A DNA stretch of 57,038 nt from NCBI RefSeq assembly GCF_002210095.1, contig NZ_AQQR01000023.1, positions 1 through 57,038 on the forward strand, given 5' to 3'. The notes under the pieces are model-generated. The model worked only from the letters and a program-made list of their open reading frames with translations, made no database searches and had not been told where the DNA came from. Below, piece by piece: positions 51,645-57,038 of this stretch. The DNA is from Marinibacterium profundimaris (GTDB taxonomy: Bacteria > Pseudomonadota > Alphaproteobacteria > Rhodobacterales > Rhodobacteraceae). The position numbers and the translations under genes are program-made. Every line of letters begins with the position of its first letter. The first letter of the stretch is position 1.

Positions 51645-52820
51645 TCAGCCCGTCCCGCCCCGGGTCCAGCCGCGACCGTCACACCCGTAAAGCTCATAAC
51701 CGGTTTCGGTCACGGCAAGCGTGTCCTCGAGCTTGATGAAGCCGCGCGTGGGATGCTGCATGGTGGTTTCGACCGACAGGACCATGCCCGCCTGCAGGGG
51801 GCGGTCGGCATCCACGCCCTCGTAGGTGACGGGATGGTTGGTCATCAGGAAGGGCGCCTCGTGCGTGATGACGCCCATGCCGTGGGCGAAGAAATCGGTG
51901 CAGTCCCGGCTGGGCTGGCGGGCCAGTTCGGCCTGCCCGGCCTCGATCACCTCGGCCCCGTGGGCCCCGGCGCGCACCCTGGAAAAGGCGGCCTGCTGGA
52001 CCGTCTCGATCTCGGCCAGCAGATCCTCCAGCTCGCTGTCCGGCGCGCCCAGCACCCCCATACGGCAGATGTCGCCGATATAGCCCTTCAGGTTCCCGCC
52101 CGAGTCGATCGACAGCACCTCGCCCTCGGCCCAGGCCTGATCGGACGCCGCGCGGTTGTGCGAGGCGCCAAGCGTCAGGAGGCAGTATTCGAACTGCAGC
52201 CCGCGGCCGGTTTCCTCCTGCCGGAGCCGGTCGATGATCTCGTGCTTGGTCGTGCCCGCCTGCGCCGCGGCGATCGTCGCCCGCATCGCGTCGCCGATCC
52301 TCTCGCTGGCCTGCTTCAGCAGCGCCAGCTCGGCCGGGGATTTCACCGCGCGCAGCCGTTCCAGCACATGCGTGGCATCCGTGAGCGGGGCGTTGGCGAA
52401 GGCCGAGGTCAGCGCGCGGGCGGCATCCATCGGCAGAAAGCCGGGCTCCACCCCGATGCGGGGCGACGCGGGGCCATGGGCCTTCAGGTGGCGGATCGCC
52501 TCTGCCATCGCATCCGTCGTGCCCCAGGCGGCAGGGTGGAAATGCGGGGTCCAGAACGGGTGGTTGGCATGCTCCATCCCCTCCATCCGGTTGCCGATAT
52601 AGGCGGTGCTGTCCGGCGCGCCGCGCAGATAGGCGACGATGGGCAGGTAGCGGCTGTGCCCGATCGCATCCATCGCCGAGAAGAAGATGAAACGATATCC
52701 GCCCAGCAGGTACTGAACATTGTGCTTGGAGCTGGCCAGCAGCACGTCGATCCCGGCGGCCTCCATCAGCGCGTCGAGATGGGCAAAGTCGTAAGAAAGG
52801 GCCTCGGTCTGATCGGGCAT
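51645..52820 (-). CDS. M24-family metallopeptidase (Xaa-Pro peptidase-like)
   Basis: The 391-residue protein has a creatinase-type N-terminal domain (about 1-140) and a pita-bread M24 domain with metal residues in SIDSGGNLKGYIGDICRMG (Asp pair), FFAHGMGVITHEAP (His) and VETTMQHP, IKLEDTLAV (Glu pair). It is probably a peptidase or a creatinase-like C-N hydrolase. It is the last gene of the UPF0261 operon, 1 bp after the cupin gene. The unusual partners suggest a small-molecule substrate rather than peptides. Confidence 0.85.
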   Translation of the reverse strand: MPDQTEALSYDFAHLDALMEAAGIDVLLASSKHNVQYLLGGYRFIFFSAMDAIGHSRYLPIVAYLRGAPDSTAYIGNRMEGMEHANHPFWTPHFHPAAWGTTDAMAEAIRHLKAHGPASPRIGVEPGFLPMDAARALTSAFANAPLTDATHVLERLRAVKSPAELALLKQASERIGDAMRATIAAAQAGTTKHEIIDRLRQEETGRGLQFEYCLLTLGASHNRAASDQAWAEGEVLSIDSGGNLKGYIGDICRMGVLGAPDSELEDLLAEIETVQQAAFSRVRAGAHGAEVIEAGQAELARQPSRDCTDFFAHGMGVITHEAPFLMTNHPVTYEGVDADRPLQAGMVLSVETTMQHPTRGFIKLEDTLAVTETGYELYGCDGRGWTRGGTG

Positions 52821-52821
52821 C

Positions 52822-53238
52822 TCAGGGCCTCGCCGGGATCAGCCGGAAATCGGGCATGTCCCTGAGCAGCTCTTCGGGGCCGGCGGGGGCATAGACGACG
52901 AAGATCTTCAGGTCGCTGTCCGAGGTGTTGAGGGTCGAATGAAACCGGCTTTCGGGGATGAAGACGGTGCAGCCGGCGCGCACGGTTTCGGTGTGCGGAT
53001 GGCCGGCCTCGTCCTCGACCATCTGTTCGCCCTCGCCTTCGAGGATATGGATGATCTCTTCGGATCCGGGGTGGTTGTGGCGCGCGTGGCCCTGGCCGGG
53101 CGGCACCGTCACCACGGCGGCCGAAAACTGCGCCGCGCCGTTCACCTTCGGGCCCAGCGTCACCGAAAGCTGGCCCCAGTCGAAGCCGTAGGCATCCACG
53201 TCGCCGGGATAGCGGTACAGGTCCTTCACGTCGGTCAT
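52822..53238 (-). CDS. cupin-domain protein
   Basis: The 138-residue single cupin has metal motif [20 protein letters not shown] (about 53-72) and the second motif [14 protein letters not shown] (about 95-108). Such small cupins bind a metal and act as isomerases or dioxygenases, or sense ligands. I chose ATG 53238, overlapping the stop of the TIM-barrel gene by 4 bp; the longer open frame is out-of-family. It sits between the TIM-barrel hydrolase and the M24 gene. Confidence 0.85.
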   Translation of the reverse strand: MTDVKDLYRYPGDVDAYGFDWGQLSVTLGPKVNGAAQFSAAVVTVPPGQGHARHNHPGSEEIIHILEGEGEQMVEDEAGHPHTETVRAGCTVFIPESRFHSTLNTSDSDLKIFVVYAPAGPEELLRDMPDFRLIPARP

Positions 53239-54080
53239 CGCTTGTCTCCTTCGGGTTTCAGCGCCTTGAAGGCGCGGATCTGGTCGGCGATGGCGCGTTC
53301 GGCGGGCAGGCGTTCCGCCGACGAGGCGCCGTAGAAGCCGTGGATGCCGGCGGCCTTGCCCAGCACGTATGCGGCATCCTCGGGCATCGAGATCGGCCCG
53401 CCGTGGCACAGCAGGATGACATCCTCGCGCACCGACCGGGCGGCGGCGGCGATGGCGTCGATCTGGCCCACGCAATCGTCCAGCGACCTGGCCGAGGTCG
53501 CGCCGATGGTGCCGCCGGTGGTCACGCCCATATGGGCCACGATGATGTCGGCGCCGGCCTTCGTCATCGCGATGGCCTCGTCGGGGTTGAAGACATAGGG
53601 CGTGGTCAGAAGATCCTGGCGATGGGCCTCGGCGATCATGTCGACCTCGAGCCCGAAGCCCATGCCGGTTTCCTCGAAGCTTTGCCGCATGGTGCCGTCG
53701 AACAGCCCCACGGTCGGAAAGTTCTGCACGCCGGAAAAGCCCATGTCCTTCAGCTCGGCCAGGAAGCGCGGCATCAGGATGAAGGGGTCGGTGCCGTTGA
53801 CGCCGGCCAGGACGGGCGTGTGCCGGACCACCGGCAGCACTTCGACGGCCATGTCGCGGACGATCTCGTTCGCATTGCCATAGGCCAGCAGCCCGGCGGC
53901 CGATCCGCGCCCGGCCATGCGGTAGCGTCCGGAATTGTAGATGATGATCAGGTCGATGCCGCCGGCCTCCTCGGACTTGGCCGACAGCCCCGTGCCGGCG
54001 CCGCCGCCGATGATGGGGATGCCCTGGGCGATCATGTCGTGAAAACGGCTCAGCAGGTCTTTGCGCGGGATCTGGGGCAT
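53235..54080 (-). CDS. TIM-barrel phosphoenolpyruvate-hydrolase-family protein
   Basis: The 281-residue protein has the COG5564 pattern: [20 protein letters not shown] (about 20-39), [20 protein letters not shown] (about 43-62), [23 protein letters not shown], then [17 protein letters not shown] near the end. This family is related to phosphoenolpyruvate mutase/isocitrate-lyase-like barrels and nearly always sits beside a UPF0261 gene. The reaction is unproven. It overlaps its neighbours by 4 bp and 1 bp. Confidence 0.85.
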   Translation of the reverse strand: MPQIPRKDLLSRFHDMIAQGIPIIGGGAGTGLSAKSEEAGGIDLIIIYNSGRYRMAGRGSAAGLLAYGNANEIVRDMAVEVLPVVRHTPVLAGVNGTDPFILMPRFLAELKDMGFSGVQNFPTVGLFDGTMRQSFEETGMGFGLEVDMIAEAHRQDLLTTPYVFNPDEAIAMTKAGADIIVAHMGVTTGGTIGATSARSLDDCVGQIDAIAAAARSVREDVILLCHGGPISMPEDAAYVLGKAAGIHGFYGASSAERLPAERAIADQIRAFKALKPEGDKR

Positions 54081-55279
54081 CAGTGGTCCATCAGCTCTAG
54101 GAAGGTTGCGGCGGCGGCCTCGGCAAAGGCGGCGTCGTTGATGTGGTGGGGCAGGGAGACCAGCCGCGTGGGGTCGGTCAGGGTCGCGCGGAGCGCCTCG
54201 AACAGCGCGGCGTCGGCCTCGGGGTCCCAGAAGGCGCCGCCCTCGATATCAAGCGCCGAGAGGCCTTTTTGCGGGAACAGCAGGCGGACGGGCCCGGCGC
54301 AGGCGTTTAGCTTTTCGCCGATCCAGCGGCCGATCCGGGTGTTTTCCCCGACCGTGGTGCGCATCAGCGTGACGTTGGGATTGTGGTGATGGAAGGCGCG
54401 GTCCGCGAAGGCGGGCGGCACGGTGTCGGGGGCCCAGAAGTTCACCATGTCGAGCGCACCGACCGAGCCGAGCCAGGGCGCGCCGCTGCGGGCCACCGCG
54501 TCGAGCCGGTCGGGCCCGGCGGCCAGCACGCCGCCGACCAGAAGATCGGCGATTTCGGTCGTGGTGATGTCGATCAGGCCGGACAGCACGCCCTGGTCCA
54601 GCAGGCGTTCCATCGCCCGCCCGCCGGTCCCGGTCGCGTGAAAGACAAGGCAGTCGTAGCGATCCGCCAGATGCCCCGAGATGGCGGTGAGGCAGGGCGT
54701 GGTGACGCCGAACATGGTCAGCCCGACGGCCAGCTTGTCATCGCCGGCCCGGGGCGGCGGGTGCTGCACCGCGCCCAGCAGCGCCTGCGCGGCGTTGGAC
54801 AGGATCACCCGGCTGAGCCGGTTGAGCCCGGCAATATCGGTGACCGAGGGCACCATCACGATGTCCGAGATGCCGACATAGGGGGCGGTGTCGCCCGACG
54901 CCAGCGTCGAGACCATGATCTTGGGCAGGCCGTAGGGCAGGTCGCGCATCCCCGCGCAGGCGATCGAGGTTCCGCCGCCGCCGCCGACCGCGATCATGCC
55001 GGACACCTCGTCGCCATGGCGCCGGCACCATTCCGCGAAGGCCGTGCCCATGGCGGCCACCGCCGTGCCCCGGTCGTCGCCGTCCAGCACGGCCCCGGCG
55101 CCGTCGGGGTGGCAGGCGGCCACCGCCTCGGCGGGCACGTCCACCGGCACCGACGGGGCCCGCGTGCCCAGATCCACGATACGGGCCTGGCCGCCGCCGG
55201 CGACGATCAGGTCACGCAGATAGGCAAGCTCTTCGCCCTTGGTGTCGGCGGTGCCGACAACCTGGATCATGGCTGACAT
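54080..55279 (-). CDS. UPF0261 / Tm-1-like ATP-binding protein
   Basis: The 399-residue protein starts [20 protein letters not shown] (about 5-24) and has [20 protein letters not shown] (about 95-114), [15 protein letters not shown] and [20 protein letters not shown] (about 212-231), all UPF0261 marks. The tomato relative Tm-1 binds ATP through its N-terminal domain; the bacterial function is unknown. It is the first gene of the operon, divergent from the TetR gene. The TIM-barrel gene follows with a 1-bp overlap, reproducing the two domains that are fused in plant Tm-1. Confidence 0.87.
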   Translation of the reverse strand: MSAMIQVVGTADTKGEELAYLRDLIVAGGGQARIVDLGTRAPSVPVDVPAEAVAACHPDGAGAVLDGDDRGTAVAAMGTAFAEWCRRHGDEVSGMIAVGGGGGTSIACAGMRDLPYGLPKIMVSTLASGDTAPYVGISDIVMVPSVTDIAGLNRLSRVILSNAAQALLGAVQHPPPRAGDDKLAVGLTMFGVTTPCLTAISGHLADRYDCLVFHATGTGGRAMERLLDQGVLSGLIDITTTEIADLLVGGVLAAGPDRLDAVARSGAPWLGSVGALDMVNFWAPDTVPPAFADRAFHHHNPNVTLMRTTVGENTRIGRWIGEKLNACAGPVRLLFPQKGLSALDIEGGAFWDPEADAALFEALRATLTDPTRLVSLPHHINDAAFAEAAAATFLELMDH

Positions 55280-55332
55280 CGCCGATCCTCCCCCCTCCCA
55301 GAGGCCCCATGCGGATTACGGGTTGACCGAAA

Positions 55333-55965
55333 ATGGGACTGCAGTACCATATTGGGATGCAAGTCCCAAGTCAACGCACCGACCCGATCGAGACGCCGCC
55401 CCTGAAGGGCGCGGCGGCCCGCACCCACGCCCTGATGGTGGCCACCGCGCGCGACATGATGCGCGCGGGACAGTCGCCTTCGGTCAGCGAGGTCGCGGAG
55501 GCGGCGGGCGTGTCGCGCTCGACCGCCTATCGCTATTTCCCGACGCTGGCCGACATGCTGCGCGCCGTGGTGGCCGAGGCGCTGGGGCCAATCCTGGACT
55601 GGGACGACGGCGCGACCGGCGCGGCGCGGATCGACGATCTGTACCGCACCGCCTTCCCGCGCCTGTTCGAGCACGAGGCGACGTTTCGCGCCGCGCTGCG
55701 CCAGTCGCTGGACGCGGCGGCCGAGGATTCGACGCTGGGGCGCGGCCACCGCCGCCGCCTGCTGCAAAGCGCGACGCAGGATCTGGACATCTCCGCAGAG
55801 GACCGGATGCGGCTCAATCAGGCGTTGTCTTTGACCTTCGGGGTCGAGGCTATGATCGTGCTGAAGGACATCTGGGGCCTGAGCGAGGAGGAGGCGCTGG
55901 AAACGGCTCTCTGGGCGGCGCAGGCGATGGTCGCCGCGACGGTGCGACACCGGGGCGAAGATTAG
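55333..55965 (+). CDS. TetR-family regulator
   Basis: The 210-residue protein has an N-terminal HTH (about 30-75; RTHALMVATARDMMRAGQSP, VSEVAEAAGVSRSTAYRYFP) and a helical ligand domain with no recognised signature. It is divergent from the UPF0261 operon across 53 bp and is its likely repressor. The start is uncertain: ATG 55333 lies inside the inverted repeat, while ATG 55357 or a later start would place the whole left arm upstream. Neither has a strong ribosome site. Confidence 0.85.
   Translation: MGLQYHIGMQVPSQRTDPIETPPLKGAAARTHALMVATARDMMRAGQSPSVSEVAEAAGVSRSTAYRYFPTLADMLRAVVAEALGPILDWDDGATGAARIDDLYRTAFPRLFEHEATFRAALRQSLDAAAEDSTLGRGHRRRLLQSATQDLDISAEDRMRLNQALSLTFGVEAMIVLKDIWGLSEEEALETALWAAQAMVAATVRHRGED
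55334..55368. promoter_or_regulatory. inverted repeat, likely TetR operator
   Basis: TGGGACT (55334-55340) and AGTCCCA (55362-55368) are perfect arms, extended imperfectly by GCA/TGC; an outer pair GTTGAC/GTCAAC also flanks it. It lies at the start of the TetR gene facing the UPF0261 operon. Confidence 0.5.
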
Positions 55966-55977
55966 GCGGGCCAAAAC

Positions 55978-56158
55978 TGGTCCGACCAAATTGCGCCAAT
56001 AGCGCGAATGCGCCCCAGGCCGGGCGCCCGGCCGGGCGGTCCGTGACCTGTGGCCGGATGTGACATATTTTGCCATGTAAGACAGGGGAAAACTCCAATC
56101 GGGAGGGCCTGGGACCAGCTAACAACTTCTTGACAGATTGCGCAATCTGGTAGTACCA
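55978..56158 (+). promoter_or_regulatory. promoter and GntR-like operators for the binding-protein gene
   Basis: TGGTCCGACCA (55978-55988) and TGGTAGTACCA (56148-56158) both fit the TGGTNNNACCA form of FadR-type GntR operators. Between them is a -35-like TTGACA (56130-56135) overlapping a perfect 16-bp palindrome CAGATTGCGCAATCTG (56134-56149). No regulator gene of this family is in the window. The rest of 55966-56262 holds no gene. Confidence 0.5.
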
Positions 56159-56262
56159 AAAATTGTGTTCGACAGTGGCGCCTGGCAGCTCAAGGCAATG
56201 GGACATTCCAAAAGATCCCGAAGCGGGCGCCACATGAGGAACCGAACTGGGAGGAGATAGGA

Positions 56263-57038
56263 ATGAAACGATATGCGAGCCGGCTTCTGGCCGGGGCGGC
56301 GTTTGGTGCGCTGATCGCACCGGCTGCCATGGCGCAGGAACTGACGATCTTCTGGGCCGAATGGGATCCCGCGAATTACCTGCAGGAGCTGGTAAACGAT
56401 TACGAGGCCGAGACCGGCGTTCTCGTGACCGTGGAAACGACCCCGTGGTCCGATTTCCAGACCAAGGCCTTTACCGAATTCAATGCGCGCGGGTCCGCCT
56501 ACGACCTGATCGTCGGCGACAGCCAGTGGCTTGGCGCGGCCTCGGAGGGGGGCCATTACGTCGACCTGACCGAGTTCTTCACCGAACATGACCTGGGCAA
56601 CGTGATGGCCCCGGCCACGGTGAAATACTACGCCGAATATCCCGGCAATTCGGGCAAGTACTGGGCCGTCCCGGCCGAGGGCGACGCGGTCGGCTGGTCC
56701 TACCGCAAGGACTGGTTCGAGGATCCCGCCGAGATGGAGGCGTTCGAGGCCGAATACGGCTATCCCCTGGCCCCGCCCGAGACATGGGCGCAGCTTCTCG
56801 ACATCGCCGCGTTCTTCCACCGCCCGGACGAGGACCGCTATGGCGTGGCGATCTATACGGACAATTCCTATGACGCCATGGTGATGGGCGTGGAGAACGC
56901 GATCTTCTCTTACGGGGGCGATCTGGGGAATTACGAGACCTACGAGGTCGAGGGCATCCTGAATTCGGAGCAGAACATCCGGGCCTTGGAAGATTACAAG
57001 ACATGGTATGATTGCGGCGGTCGCTCTCCGGGGGCGAA
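56263..57038 (+). CDS. ABC transporter sugar-binding protein, 3' end outside window
   Basis: The open frame runs off the window after 258 codons. The signal peptide (about 1-24, ending AAMAQ) is followed by ELTIFWAEWDPANYLQELVN and YEAETGVLVTVETTPWSDFQ, typical of family 1 extracellular solute-binding proteins, and later YDLIVGDSQWLG and KYWAVPAEGDAVGWSYRKDW. It delivers a sugar or polyol to an ABC importer whose genes probably lie to the right. GGAGGAGATAGG precedes the ATG. Confidence 0.88.
   Translation, partial: MKRYASRLLAGAAFGALIAPAAMAQELTIFWAEWDPANYLQELVNDYEAETGVLVTVETTPWSDFQTKAFTEFNARGSAYDLIVGDSQWLGAASEGGHYVDLTEFFTEHDLGNVMAPATVKYYAEYPGNSGKYWAVPAEGDAVGWSYRKDWFEDPAEMEAFEAEYGYPLAPPETWAQLLDIAAFFHRPDEDRYGVAIYTDNSYDAMVMGVENAIFSYGGDLGNYETYEVEGILNSEQNIRALEDYKTWYDCGGRSPGA

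Overview
The window looks like a high-GC alphaproteobacterial replicon, most likely from the Rhodobacteraceae/Roseobacter group. The signs are GC-rich codon use, an EcfG-type (ECF15) sigma factor with GGAAC-type promoters, HWE-family histidine kinases, and an iteron origin with a Rep_3-like initiator and parA/parB of a kind common on plasmids and chromids of this group.

Region 1 (about 0-39.3 kb) is a general-stress-response island. It opens with an EcfG-like sigma factor behind its own GGAAC-N16-CGTT promoter and a small convergent NepR-like anti-sigma gene. Signalling genes follow: two response regulators, two HWE kinases (one inside a decayed CheB/CheR/PAS protein) and a KaiC-like ATPase. 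Behind them lie typical stress effectors: BON-domain proteins, a secreted YxFxxD-repeat protein, small membrane proteins, a broken otsB, YihY, a DUF3618/holin-like operon, an SDR with two GH13 glucosidases, a katE catalase, Ku and LigD, a CAP-domain protein and ExoD. Nine exact GGAAC-N16/17-(T/C)GTT boxes sit in intergenic DNA in front of these units, and I found none in intergenic DNA to the right of the mobile-element junction. The most intriguing unit runs leftward from 32.5 kb: seven translationally coupled genes (three GT2, one GT4, an acyl-CoA-dehydrogenase-like protein, a PIG-L deacetylase and a NodS-like methyltransferase), with katE and a DUF421 gene close behind. Together they look like a stress-induced surface or small-molecule glycan pathway.

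Region 2 (39.5-43.2 kb) is a junction made of fragments: a 5'-truncated PRC-barrel gene, an IS21 remnant, an intact tyrosine recombinase with a 29-bp inverted-repeat site just upstream, the C-terminal end of a ParB-like gene, and an IS6-like transposase stub. An IS110-like remnant lies further left (37.6 kb).

Region 3 (43.2-47.5 kb) is a replication and partition module. It has parA-parB overlapping by 4 bp, a divergent Rep_3-type initiator, two iteron clusters (five repeats at an exact 22-bp period, then two 33 bp apart), and three copies of a GC-rich palindrome flanking parB, parA and rep that are candidate parS sites.

Region 4 (47.6-57.0 kb) is metabolic and transport DNA: a heterodimeric ABC exporter, an operon of UPF0261 / TIM-barrel hydrolase / cupin / M24 peptidase with a divergent TetR regulator, and the start of a sugar-type solute-binding protein gene behind GntR-like operators.

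Several genes between 2.6 and 14.7 kb carry frameshifts (a response regulator, the CheB/CheR/HWE kinase, a small hypothetical, otsB). The kinase also appears to have an internal deletion, so at least part of this is real decay rather than sequencing error.
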